Shown here piece after piece: positions 1-7,542 of a stretch of DNA of 25,393 nt (position 1 is the stretch's first letter; every line of letters starts with the position of its first letter). The DNA comes from an uncultured Fidelibacterota bacterium (GTDB lineage: Bacteria > Marinisomatota > Marinisomatia > SCGC-AAA003-L08 > GCA-002707645). The notes below the pieces were generated by a model. That model was given only the letters and a program-made list of their open reading frames with translations, searched no databases and was not told the DNA's origin. The position numbers and the translations under genes are program-made. The stretch lies in contig CAJWAW010000010.1 in assembly GCA_913020255.1 (NCBI GenBank), positions 1 through 25,393 of the forward strand, written 5' to 3'.

Positions 1-16
1 TATATTTTAAAGGTAA

Positions 17-1294
17 TTAGTTACAATGTTTGGTATAATAATCAAAATTATCCGGCTTTAAGTAATCAGAAGCAGTTCTTCTATAGTTTCTATCTCTTTT
101 ACATTTATTAAATGCATCTTTTGCTGCTAATTTATTACATAAATTCATTTCAGCTATACCAAGCTCAAATAAAGCTGGTGCATAATTTTTCTTACTTTTT
201 AAACTTAACTTTGCATTATCTCTAGCTTTTTCATATAGTGTTTTTTCATTGTATACAGCAGACATTCTAGCTAGTATTGTATAAGCATTTGGTGATGAAA
301 CTAATGCCTTGTTTCCATAAACCAAAGCCTGTTCTAAATTATTTCTACTAACTTCAATATCTATCAATAATTCATACGCTTTATAATATGAACTATCAAT
401 ATCTAAAATAGTATCAAGTGTTTCAATGGTCTTATCAACATCTGATAAGTTTTTGTATAGCTTAGCTTTTTCGAAATACGCATTCATATAATTTGATTTA
501 ACTTCAATTGTTTTATTAAAAAAATCCAAAGCCTTATCATATTCATTCATAGCTACGTAACATTTACCAACCATATATAAAACTTTGTAATTTCGATTAT
601 TAATGTTTAAACCATCTTGTAATACATTTGCAGCTTTTTTATATTCTTTAATAGCATAATAAATATTACCTATTCTAAACATTGCAGCTGAATTACTAGG
701 ATCATATTCCAAAGCTTTATTAAAATAATCTAAAGCCATCTGATAATCTTTTAAATCATAAGCTTCTTTACCTTTTAACATTTCAACATTAGAAATATTT
801 CTAATCTCATCTTTATATTTTGAATTATATGGATTTAATTGAATAGCTTTATTAAAATTTATAATTGCATTATCAAAATCCTTATTTTCCTTATAGGCAA
901 AACCTAATCTGTAATAGCAGATAGAATTATCCTTGTATTTATTGATTAGCACTTTAGATTCTTCAATCGATTCATTTATAAAGCCACTAGTTAATGTTTT
1001 ATTTGCATTTTTTAAATCATTAATTAATTGACCAAGTTCATCACCTTCATCAGAATACTTTTCTTTATTTAATTCAAGAGCTTTTTGAAGATATTTATTG
1101 GCAGAGTTTAAATCATCTAGTTTCATATAGATTTGATAGCCTAAATAATAAGCTTTTTCATCTTTATTTTCTAAGATTTCAATAAAGTTTTGGGCATCTA
1201 GCACATTTCCACTATAAAACAAATCCTCTATATTCTGAAGATTAGATGATAATAAGAATGAAAAAAAAATATATATGTATAAAATTTTACTCAA
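17..1294 (-). CDS. Secreted or periplasmic TPR-repeat protein
   Basis: A 425-residue protein with an N-terminal hydrophobic segment (about residues 4-20) that looks like a signal peptide or anchor, followed by about nine tetratricopeptide repeats spanning roughly residues 48-410. The repeats show the usual A/G-x-x-Y and A-x-x-x-F/L-x-K-A-L spacing, each ending in a D/N-P-x-N/S type turn. TPR arrays bind other proteins; no catalytic motif is visible, so the partner is unknown. The start is a TTG at 1294, supported by a strong AAGGAG ribosome-binding site at 1300-1305 with five A residues between. This site lies only a few bases beyond the 3' end of tRNA-Leu, so the message is probably co-transcribed with secG and the tRNA and released by tRNA processing. 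Fold assignment is secure; role is unknown. Confidence 0.85.
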   Translation of the reverse strand: MSKILYIYIFFSFLLSSNLQNIEDLFYSGNVLDAQNFIEILENKDEKAYYLGYQIYMKLDDLNSANKYLQKALELNKEKYSDEGDELGQLINDLKNANKTLTSGFINESIEESKVLINKYKDNSICYYRLGFAYKENKDFDNAIINFNKAIQLNPYNSKYKDEIRNISNVEMLKGKEAYDLKDYQMALDYFNKALEYDPSNSAAMFRIGNIYYAIKEYKKAANVLQDGLNINNRNYKVLYMVGKCYVAMNEYDKALDFFNKTIEVKSNYMNAYFEKAKLYKNLSDVDKTIETLDTILDIDSSYYKAYELLIDIEVSRNNLEQALVYGNKALVSSPNAYTILARMSAVYNEKTLYEKARDNAKLSLKSKKNYAPALFELGIAEMNLCNKLAAKDAFNKCKRDRNYRRTASDYLKPDNFDYYTKHCN

Positions 1295-1299
1295 TTTTT

Positions 1300-1305
1300 C
1301 TCCTT
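1300..1305 (-). promoter_or_regulatory. Ribosome-binding site for the TTG-started TPR gene
   Basis: AAGGAG on the minus strand, five bases before the TTG at 1294-1292. It decides the start, because no ATG lies near the signal-peptide-like N-terminus. Confidence 0.75.
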
Positions 1306-1310
1306 TATTG

Positions 1311-1395
1311 TGCTGAAGGCGGGATTTGAACCCGCATGGGATTTAATCCCACTGCCCCCTCAAGACAGCGTGTCTACCAGTTCCACCACTTCAGC
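1311..1395 (-). tRNA. tRNA-Leu, anticodon GAG
   Basis: Reading the minus strand, an acceptor stem GCTGAAG/CTTCAGC (7 bp) with discriminator A closes an 85-base tRNA. The anticodon stem is CTGTC/GGCAG around the loop TTGAGGG, giving anticodon GAG, which reads leucine codons CUC/CUU. There is a long variable arm (GTGGGATTAAATCCCA, able to pair with itself) as expected of type II leucine tRNAs, and a T arm GCGGG-TTCAAAT-CCCGC. CCA is not encoded. The tRNA starts 7 bases after the secG stop codon; E. coli also has a tRNA-Leu(GAG) gene (leuU) directly after secG, so this looks like a conserved co-transcribed arrangement. Confidence 0.97.
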
Positions 1396-1402
1396 AAAAT
1401 AT

Positions 1403-1768
1403 TTACAAAGAATCATTTTTAGAATCCTCAGTATTTATGCTTGATGGAACCTGAATCACCTCTTCAATAGACTTTAATTTATTTCTATCTAAAATCGAAT
1501 TATCTGGAGAACTATTAATGCTAACAGAGCCTGGTGTATCTAAAACATTTAAACCTATAGCTAGCAACATAAACAAGGATGCTAATACAGCCGTAATTTT
1601 AACTAATAGTTTATCAGCAGCCTCTCCACCAAAAGCGCTATTTAAAGCATTTCCTGTCATAGCAGAGCCCATACCTCCTGACTTACTAGATTGCATTAAA
1701 ATTATGCTAACTAAAAGTATACATACAATTACAAAAAATATTAAAACAATATAATATAATGCGTCCAA
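1403..1768 (-). CDS. secG: Protein translocase subunit SecG
   Basis: A 121-residue inner-membrane protein of the SecYEG channel, which stimulates preprotein export. Two transmembrane helices are visible (about residues 4-26 and 55-76). The family's conserved cytoplasmic loop lies between them: LMQSSKSGGMGSA followed by an AFGG motif (residues 24-48). The C-terminal 40 residues are polar and low in complexity, common in SecG outside Gammaproteobacteria. It follows tpiA by 11 bases and precedes tRNA-Leu by 7, the widespread tpiA-secG-tRNA order. Confidence 0.96.
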   Translation of the reverse strand: MDALYYIVLIFFVIVCILLVSIILMQSSKSGGMGSAMTGNALNSAFGGEAADKLLVKITAVLASLFMLLAIGLNVLDTPGSVSINSSPDNSILDRNKLKSIEEVIQVPSSINTEDSKNDSL

Positions 1769-1779
1769 TTAATATCTCC

Positions 1780-2532
1780 TTAAAATTTATTATAAATTTT
1801 ATAAAATTGTTCTTGCTTAATTGATGATGAACCAATTAAAAAACCATCTACATTCTCAACATTTAAAATTTCAGAAGCGTTCTTTTCATTAACACTTCCT
1901 CCATACAATAAGTATAAATTACGATACTTTTTATTAATAGTTTCAATAATATTTTTAATATAATTATAAACAGAATGAATTGTTTTAATATCAGCTGCTG
2001 CCCCTGCGCCAATAGCCCATCGCGGTTCATAAGCAATTAAATAATTTTTATTGTTTAATAAATCAACTCCATCAAATATTTCATTTAACTGCGACTCTAT
2101 TATCTTAAAAGTTTTATCTGACTTTTTCTCCTCTAATGTTTCCCCAATACAAATAACTGGAGTTATTGATGAATTGTTTAAAATCTTTAATTTTTTATTA
2201 ATTTCACTATTAGTCTCATCATGGTATAATCTTCTTTCAGAATGTCCAATAATTGTATATTCGCAATTAGTACTTTCAATCATATTTAACGATATATCAC
2301 CAGTATATGCTCCATGACTAAAGCAAGACACATCCTGCGAACCTAGTTTTATATTACTATTATTAGATATTAAACTACTAGTTAGCATTAAATCAATAAA
2401 ATTAGGGCATAGAACAACCTCTGTATTGCTATTGAAAATCTGATTATTAAATGTATTAATAAAATGTTTTATCTCATTTGAATGTATATACATCTTCCAA
2501 TTAGCTATACAATATTTCATTCTACTTTGCAT
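1780..2532 (-). CDS. tpiA: Triosephosphate isomerase
   Basis: Interconverts dihydroxyacetone phosphate and glyceraldehyde 3-phosphate in glycolysis and gluconeogenesis. All catalytic residues are visible in the 250-residue TIM barrel: Asn11 and Lys13 (ANWKMY), His97 (IIGHSERR), Glu169 (AYEPRWAIG, the hinge of loop 6), and the phosphate-binding YGGSV at 210-214. The usual second phosphate-binding Gly-Gly is Gly-Ser here (LIGSSS), which may be tolerated because the contact is through backbone. The ATG at 2532 is preferred over the one at 2520 because GGAG (2537-2540) is 4 bases before the first and 16 before the second. It overlaps the end of pgk by 11 bases, suggesting translational coupling. 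Confidence 0.97.
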   Translation of the reverse strand: MQSRMKYCIANWKMYIHSNEIKHFINTFNNQIFNSNTEVVLCPNFIDLMLTSSLISNNSNIKLGSQDVSCFSHGAYTGDISLNMIESTNCEYTIIGHSERRLYHDETNSEINKKLKILNNSSITPVICIGETLEEKKSDKTFKIIESQLNEIFDGVDLLNNKNYLIAYEPRWAIGAGAAADIKTIHSVYNYIKNIIETINKKYRNLYLLYGGSVNEKNASEILNVENVDGFLIGSSSIKQEQFYKIYNKF

Positions 2533-3703
2533 ATTTCTCCCATGAGATATGAAAATCTAATTTTTCACCACTTAATAATTTCAATGAAGCACCACCACCA
2601 GTTGATACATGTGTATATCTACTTAACGGTTGAGTCATTTCAATAGCTGATACTGTATCACCACCACCAATAATAGTTTTTGAATCGACTCCAACATTTG
2701 CTATAGTATCGGCTATTGATTGAGTACCTGTAGCAAAAGATAGCTCTTCAAACATACCCATTGGTCCATTCCAAACAATATAGCTTGATTGCTCTATATA
2801 TTGTGAAAATATTAAAGTTGATTCTGGACCTATATCTAAACCTATTTGATTTGACCCAATATTATTTACATCCTCTATACTAATATCATTAGAAACAGTA
2901 TTTTTGCAAACTATATCTACTGGTAACAATAAATTAGTCTTACTATTCTTTACTCTTTCAAGTATACGCTTAGACTCATATATCATATCATCTTCGATTA
3001 AACTTAAACCAACTTCTACATCACTTGCTTTTAAAAGTGTAAATGCCATAGCTCCTCCAATTATAATATTATTACAATTTCCTATATAGCAATCAATCAT
3101 TTTCAGCTTAGTTGATATTTTAGCACCACCAATAATAACAGTTAGTTTATTAGAGTTTAAATTTGATTGCGTCAAATATTTAAACTCTTTAAGCATCAAG
3201 AATCCTATTGCAGATTTATTTTTATAAAATGATAGAATAGATGAATTAGAAGCATGCATTCTATGCGAGGTTCCAAATGAATCACAAATATAATATTCAC
3301 CGTGCTTTGACAATTTTTCAGCAAAACCTAAATCGTTAATTAATTCTTCTTTATAAAATCTTAAATTTTCTAATAAATGTATTTCCTTTGGTAGCATTTC
3401 CTTTGAAGTTTTAATTGATTTTTCTGAAATACAATCATCAGAAAAATGCACATATGTATTAAAATTATCTTCTAAGTATTCAATAATTGGCTGTAAGCTA
3501 TATTTATCATCTTTTTGCTTTGGTCTACCTAAATGACTCATTAGTACAATTGAACAATTTTGTGATAAGCAATAATTGATAGTTTCGAAAGATGATTTAA
3601 GCCTAAAGTCATTAATTATCTTTGATTTAATTATTGGGATATTATAATCAACTCTTATAAGCACTCTTTTATTTATTATATTGAGATTTTTAATGTTAAT
3701 CAT
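2522..3703 (-). CDS. pgk: Phosphoglycerate kinase
   Basis: Transfers phosphate from 1,3-bisphosphoglycerate to ADP in glycolysis. Family motifs run through the whole protein: RVDYNIP near the N-terminus, SHLGRPK, ENLRFYKEE, IIGGAKISTKL, IVWNGPMGMFE, and the C-terminal nucleotide-site GGGDTVSAIE and STGGGASLKLL. The frame is open to an ATG at 3730, but the ATG at 3703 gives 393 residues beginning MINIKNLN, the family's normal N-terminus, and reduces the overlap with the upstream oxidoreductase from 35 to 8 bases. Directly coupled to tpiA downstream. No gap gene is present next to it. Confidence 0.96.
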   Translation of the reverse strand: MINIKNLNIINKRVLIRVDYNIPIIKSKIINDFRLKSSFETINYCLSQNCSIVLMSHLGRPKQKDDKYSLQPIIEYLEDNFNTYVHFSDDCISEKSIKTSKEMLPKEIHLLENLRFYKEELINDLGFAEKLSKHGEYYICDSFGTSHRMHASNSSILSFYKNKSAIGFLMLKEFKYLTQSNLNSNKLTVIIGGAKISTKLKMIDCYIGNCNNIIIGGAMAFTLLKASDVEVGLSLIEDDMIYESKRILERVKNSKTNLLLPVDIVCKNTVSNDISIEDVNNIGSNQIGLDIGPESTLIFSQYIEQSSYIVWNGPMGMFEELSFATGTQSIADTIANVGVDSKTIIGGGDTVSAIEMTQPLSRYTHVSTGGGASLKLLSGEKLDFHISWEKYAK

Positions 3704-4730
3704 AATTAGGTACCAAAATAATTTTACCATAATGACTTCTATTTTCCATCCGATTATGAGCTTGAGCTACATCGTCATATAAAAAAACTTTATCAATAAA
3801 AGGCTTGTATGTATTACTATTAATTTTTTTCATTACTTCAAGAAATGTTGGAATATCACTCATTGTAGAACCTAGTATTGTTTGCTGCTTACTAAACAAA
3901 AAACGTAAATCAATATTTACTTTTGGACCTGATGTAGATCCACATGTAACAATTTTACCACCTTTTTTTAACACTCGCATACTTTGATTCCATGTAGCTT
4001 CACCAATATGTTCACATACTAAATCTACACCTGTATTTTTGGTAACATCCATAACTTCTGAAGTGATATTTTTATTATGTAATAAAACATAATCTGATCC
4101 TAGATTATATGCATATTCTTTCTTATCTTCTTTGCCTACAGTAGAAATAACGGTTGAACCAATATCTTTTGCTATTTGTATAGCAGCAGAGCCTACACCT
4201 GAAGTCGCACCATAAATTAAAATTATATCATTTTTTAATAAATTTGCTCGAGTAATTAACATTTGATATGCTGTCATAAACACTAATTGCATTGATGATG
4301 CTTCTATAAATGTCAAATCATTTGACATTTTATGTAAATTGTTTTCTTTTAAAGAAGCATACTCAGCTTGAACTCCATTTTCAGTTTCACCTAATATTCC
4401 ATAATTTCGTGAAAAATTCTCTTTATTTATCTTTGCGTTATATGAATCTTCGTTGAATGTACCTGGTTGAATAACAACTTTGTCACCAATCTTAAATTTA
4501 TTTGTATTCTTTCCTGTTTCCACAACAATACCCGATGCATCAGATCCCATTATCAAAGGTAGCGGTATATTAATTCCCGGCAAACCATTTCTAACCCAAA
4601 TATCAAGATGATTTAACGCGGTAGCTTTAATTTGAACAATAATATTATCATCTAAGCATTCTGGCTCTTTAATGTTATCAACACTCAAGCAATCAACACC
4701 GCCATGTTTATGGATTCTAACAGCTTTCAT
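3696..4730 (-). CDS. Medium-chain dehydrogenase/reductase, NADPH:quinone reductase type
   Basis: A 344-residue MDR-superfamily oxidoreductase. The N-terminal GroES-like domain carries NHLDIWVRNGLPG and MGSDASGIV; the Rossmann domain has the nucleotide-binding motif GATSGVGSAAIQIAK. Relatives with this N-terminal signature usually carry a four-cysteine structural zinc lobe just before a YGILGE motif. Here that lobe (about residues 112-130, before YGILGE) contains no cysteine, so structural zinc appears lost and a zinc-independent NADPH-dependent reductase is more likely. The substrate cannot be told from sequence. Its ATG overlaps the stop of the upstream microprotein (ATGA) and its end overlaps pgk. 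Confidence 0.85.
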   Translation of the reverse strand: MKAVRIHKHGGVDCLSVDNIKEPECLDDNIIVQIKATALNHLDIWVRNGLPGINIPLPLIMGSDASGIVVETGKNTNKFKIGDKVVIQPGTFNEDSYNAKINKENFSRNYGILGETENGVQAEYASLKENNLHKMSNDLTFIEASSMQLVFMTAYQMLITRANLLKNDIILIYGATSGVGSAAIQIAKDIGSTVISTVGKEDKKEYAYNLGSDYVLLHNKNITSEVMDVTKNTGVDLVCEHIGEATWNQSMRVLKKGGKIVTCGSTSGPKVNIDLRFLFSKQQTILGSTMSDIPTFLEVMKKINSNTYKPFIDKVFLYDDVAQAHNRMENRSHYGKIILVPNYD

Positions 4731-4855
4731 TCTAATTCCTCAAATTCAGCATCAATTATATCACTATTTTTTTTATTATTAAATTGATTAGAAAATAACA
4801 TTGAAAATATTTTTTTAAATAAATATAATAATAAAATTATTAGAACTAATTTCAT
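4727..4855 (-). CDS. Membrane microprotein with acidic C-terminus, 42 residues
   Basis: A short frame that is easy to miss. It begins MKLVLIILLLYLFKKIF, giving one N-terminal transmembrane helix followed by a basic patch, then a polar stretch, and ends in an acidic tail DIIDAEFEELE. Both ends are tied to neighbours: its ATG shares a base with the TAA of the deoxynucleoside kinase gene (TAATG), and its TGA overlaps the ATG of the oxidoreductase gene (ATGA). Such double coupling is hard to explain unless the frame is translated. The layout (one helix plus an acidic D/E-rich tail, next to folK and a deoxynucleoside kinase) resembles small DUF4834-like proteins of Bacteroidetes from memory; that link is tentative. 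Function unknown. Confidence 0.72.
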   Translation of the reverse strand: MKLVLIILLLYLFKKIFSMLFSNQFNNKKNSDIIDAEFEELE

Positions 4856-5502
4856 TAAATATTATTTGTTTTATTAGGATTATAATATTTAGTTCCACTT
4901 ATCGGTTTACGTATTATTGATAATATTTCAGTTAAATCACTTTTATTATTTACAAAATCGATATCATTAGTATTTATAATTAATAAAGGTGATTTGTTAT
5001 ATCTGAAAAAATACTCATTATACATCTGATTTAATGAATCAATATAGTTCCAATCCATATTAGACTCATAATCTCTTGCCCTTAATTTAATATTATCCAT
5101 CAACCTACTTGTTTCAGATTGTAAGAAAATAATTAAATCTGGGTAAATGATATTATTTTCAAGAATATTAGCAATCGTATTATATAGAGTCATTTCCTTT
5201 TCATCTAAATTTAATGCAGCGAAAATTCTATCCTTCATAAACATATAATCAGATACAATAGATTTAGTAAAGATATCTGTTTGAGTAAATTCATCTTGCT
5301 GCTTATATCTTGATAATAAGAAAAATAATTGGGTCTGAAATGCATATCTTTTAGAGTCCTTATAAAACTCAGACAAAAATGGATTTTCTTCAAATTCTTC
5401 AAGAATTAATTTAGCATCAATTTCTTTTGAAAGTAACTTAGCTAAGCTAGTTTTCCCAACGCCTATCGATCCTTCTATTGTAATATGATAGTGTTTTTTC
5501 AT
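4855..5502 (-). CDS. Deoxynucleoside kinase family protein
   Basis: A 215-residue cytoplasmic kinase of the dNK/dCK/dGK family, which phosphorylates deoxynucleosides for nucleotide salvage. The P-loop GSIGVGKTS is at residues 11-19, the acidic pair EE at 35-36 matches the catalytic base region, SDYMFMKDRIFA (84-95) occupies the family's DR-containing motif, and the arginine-rich LID segment LRARDYE is at 140-146, followed by the helix containing YIDSLNQMYNEYF. Preferred nucleoside cannot be read reliably. Its ATG overlaps the folK stop by one base (TAATG), so it is translated with the folate genes. Linkage of folK and this kinase is also seen in Bacteroidetes. Confidence 0.9.
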   Translation of the reverse strand: MKKHYHITIEGSIGVGKTSLAKLLSKEIDAKLILEEFEENPFLSEFYKDSKRYAFQTQLFFLLSRYKQQDEFTQTDIFTKSIVSDYMFMKDRIFAALNLDEKEMTLYNTIANILENNIIYPDLIIFLQSETSRLMDNIKLRARDYESNMDWNYIDSLNQMYNEYFFRYNKSPLLIINTNDIDFVNNKSDLTEILSIIRKPISGTKYYNPNKTNNI

Positions 5503-5996
5503 TAAATATTATAATCTAATTTACGAATTATTGATATATCTTTAGAAATATTCAATAATTCAGAAACATTTAAATTATGATCAGGCACATTAAATTCTGG
5601 CGAAATTTCATTCCAGGGCTCTAAAACAAATTTTCTTAGATGAAGGCTACCATGAGGTATCTTAATCATTTCATTACTTATAATATTATTATTAAAAGTT
5701 AAAATATCAATATCTATAATTCTAGGCGAATATCTGTCTGTATAAAAATCTCTACCCATATCATGTTCTATATTTTTCAATTTAATAAATAATTTATTAC
5801 AGTCATATTTTGAAGTGATTTTTAAAACCATATTATAATATTTAGGCTGATCAGCATTTAATAGTGGTTCAGTTTCATATATTGATGATCTATCAAGAAT
5901 ATTAAATGATTCAAATTTCAACTTTTCAATAAGATCTTTAATATTAATAATTTTTGAACCTTTATTAGTTCCTATTGATAAAAAGCATTCATTCAC
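5502..5996 (-). CDS. folK: 2-amino-4-hydroxy-6-hydroxymethyldihydropteridine pyrophosphokinase
   Basis: HPPK transfers pyrophosphate from ATP to 6-hydroxymethyl-7,8-dihydropterin in folate biosynthesis. At 164 residues it has the family's normal length. Visible motifs are the N-terminal LSIGTNKGSK, YETEPL (40-45), NMVLKI, and the signature RYSPRIIDIDIL (88-99) with Asp95 and Asp97 that bind magnesium, then IPHGSLHLRKFVLEPW, the conserved C-terminal segment. It overlaps folB by 8 bases, so two consecutive steps of the pathway are co-translated. Upstream genes folE and folP are not in the window. Confidence 0.96.
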   Translation of the reverse strand: MNECFLSIGTNKGSKIINIKDLIEKLKFESFNILDRSSIYETEPLLNADQPKYYNMVLKITSKYDCNKLFIKLKNIEHDMGRDFYTDRYSPRIIDIDILTFNNNIISNEMIKIPHGSLHLRKFVLEPWNEISPEFNVPDHNLNVSELLNISKDISIIRKLDYNI

Positions 5997-6372
5997 TTTT
6001 AAATCCCACTTCTACACTATCTAATTTGAGTTTAGCAAAACTAGATATTTTCTTTGATATAGTAATATTTAATTTTTTAAAATTATAAGTCTCATTAAGC
6101 TGATTATACATTACTTCAATTAATGATTCTAGTAAATTATATCTCTTTTCGTTAAAAATTTTTTTTATATTACTTAAAATATCTGCATAATCAACTACGT
6201 TTTCAATATCGTCAGTTTGAATAGCATTAATATCTATGGATGTACAATAATCAATGTTAATTATAAATATTTGACCATTTTTAATTTCTTCACTGTACAC
6301 TCCATGATATCCAAATAACTCTAAATTCTTAATTTTATATCTATATAATTTATTTTTTTTGATATTCTGCAT
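5989..6372 (-). CDS. folB: Dihydroneopterin aldolase
   Basis: Cleaves 7,8-dihydroneopterin to the hydroxymethyl pterin used by FolK. The 127-residue protein shows the family hallmarks GYHGVYSEE (21-29, catalytic Glu region), NVVDYADI (59-65), NLLESLIE (79-86, pterin-binding Glu82) and ITISKK (103-108, catalytic lysine region). The usual SKPxA turn after that lysine is SKKISSFA here, a small deviation. The only ATG near the domain is at 6372, which overlaps the preceding methyltransferase by 23 bases; the first ten residues are lysine/asparagine-rich, so a non-ATG start slightly downstream cannot be excluded. Confidence 0.94.
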   Translation of the reverse strand: MQNIKKNKLYRYKIKNLELFGYHGVYSEEIKNGQIFIINIDYCTSIDINAIQTDDIENVVDYADILSNIKKIFNEKRYNLLESLIEVMYNQLNETYNFKKLNITISKKISSFAKLKLDSVEVGFKSE

Positions 6373-6970
6373 ATAGTTCTATATCCATTCTTTGCTTTAT
6401 AGATAAAGATGATTTAGATATTTTATTAATATCAAATTTATCTTTAAAATTGTCAATCAATTCATTTTTACTAACATAGAAAGGTGGGCCTTTTATACTA
6501 TCCTTTTTCACAATTGGAAGCATAATACCAATAAAAATTCCTCTAGACTTTAAAAGTTTATGACATAAATTAATATACTCTAGTCTACGATTAGGTTTAA
6601 TTGCGCAGTAAAATGTATATTCTAGAATATAATCAAAATATCCAAAATATTTAGGATTAATATGAAAAAAATCCTCACAAAATACATTTAATTTTATATT
6701 TTTTTTACTTGCTTGACTTCTTAAATATTCAATTGCTTTGATAGAAAAATCAAAAGCATAAACATTAAACCCCTCACTCGCAAGATAAAGAGCGTCGTAG
6801 CCCATACCGCAACCGGGTATGCATATATTGATTTTTGACTTATTTGATATGGAATTTGACCAATTTTCAAATATAGGAGTAGGTTTTCCTATATTCCATG
6901 AATGATTACCATTCTTATATCTAGAGTCCCAATAATTACGGTGATTTACATTTAATTTATCACTTGACAC
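6350..6970 (-). CDS. SAM-dependent methyltransferase, TPMT family
   Basis: A 206-residue class I methyltransferase resembling the thiopurine/thiol methyltransferase (TPMT) family. It has the family N-terminus WDSRYKNGNHSWNIGKPTP, the SAM-binding motif I IPGCGMGYDALYLASEGF (about 50-67) followed by VYAFDFS whose Asp would contact the SAM ribose, and the TPMT-specific ILEYTFYCAI (about 115-124) and PNRRLEY. TPMT relatives methylate thiols, halides or metalloid compounds; the substrate here is not known. Starts with GTG at 6970, sharing a base with the TAG of the cold-shock gene (TAGTG). Confidence 0.88.
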   Translation of the reverse strand: MSSDKLNVNHRNYWDSRYKNGNHSWNIGKPTPIFENWSNSISNKSKINICIPGCGMGYDALYLASEGFNVYAFDFSIKAIEYLRSQASKKNIKLNVFCEDFFHINPKYFGYFDYILEYTFYCAIKPNRRLEYINLCHKLLKSRGIFIGIMLPIVKKDSIKGPPFYVSKNELIDNFKDKFDINKISKSSLSIKQRMDIELYAEYQKK

Positions 6971-7167
6971 TACACAGGACCAACATTTTCAGCTTCGTCA
7001 CCTTTTTGACCAATTACTGAATCAAATTTTACTACCATGCCTTCGCGTATCTTAAAACCTCTCCTAACATTAGAAATATGAAAAAAGTAATCTTGATCAT
7101 CTTCTTCACAATCAATAAAACCCCATCCTTTTCCTTCATTCCAATTTTTTACATATCCAGTTTTCAT
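6970..7167 (-). CDS. Cold-shock domain RNA-binding protein
   Basis: A 65-residue single OB-fold protein of the CspA family, binding single-stranded RNA or DNA. RNP1 is KGWGFI (13-18) and RNP2 is YFFHIS (27-32). The N-terminal strand reads VKNWNEGKG where the family usually has VKWFNxxKG, so the first exposed aromatic is shifted one position, and RNP1 has Trp where Phe is more common. It sits in the middle of an operon, coupled on both sides (ATGA with the upstream unknown gene, TAGTG with the methyltransferase). No long cold-responsive 5' leader is present, so regulation like that of E. coli cspA is not suggested. Confidence 0.92.
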   Translation of the reverse strand: MKTGYVKNWNEGKGWGFIDCEEDDQDYFFHISNVRRGFKIREGMVVKFDSVIGQKGDEAENVGPV

Positions 7168-7514
7168 TGTTTGTTTCTTTTAAATTTGAATCCTATATTT
7201 TTATCAAATTCCGAAGGAAAATCAAAGCCTTCACGATTTGGATAATGCATTATTGTTTTAATGTTGTCCCAAGTTACTAAAAAACTAGCATTAATTTCTT
7301 CACGGTGAATTTTCTCTAAAGGAAGTGGTTTACCTTTTTTATCTTCTAATTCCTCAATAAATAAACCTGGATGAGTTACCCAAACACCTATATTGTCATA
7401 TCCTAAAATAAAAAAATGACCATAAGGCTTGTTTAATCCAATATCTTGATATCTATTGACATCATTAAATGATATAAATACTACATCTCCTATTATCTGT
7501 TCACTATTAAACAT
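7164..7514 (-). CDS. Uncharacterised protein, 116 residues
   Basis: Not recognised. It lacks a signal peptide or membrane segment and looks like a small soluble alpha/beta or all-beta domain: the first half alternates hydrophobic residues with aromatics (GDVVFISF, GHFFILGYDNIGVWV), followed by a charged helix-like stretch (EELEDKKGKPLPLEKIH) and a basic C-terminus ending KRNKQ. The stop overlaps the cold-shock gene start (ATGA), implying co-translation; being the first gene of the fully overlapping chain, it may act with the cold-shock protein. No catalytic motif is evident. Confidence 0.8.
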   Translation of the reverse strand: MFNSEQIIGDVVFISFNDVNRYQDIGLNKPYGHFFILGYDNIGVWVTHPGLFIEELEDKKGKPLPLEKIHREEINASFLVTWDNIKTIMHYPNREGFDFPSEFDKNIGFKFKRNKQ

Positions 7515-7542
7515 AATTTATAGAAGATAAACTTAAAACTAA

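Noticed and set aside
1518..1754. Plus-strand open frame of 78 codons opposite secG
   Set aside because: It lies wholly antisense to a clear secG and has no family pattern; it arises from the complementary codons.
2904..3089. Plus-strand open frame opposite pgk
   Set aside because: Short, antisense to conserved pgk, no supporting signals.
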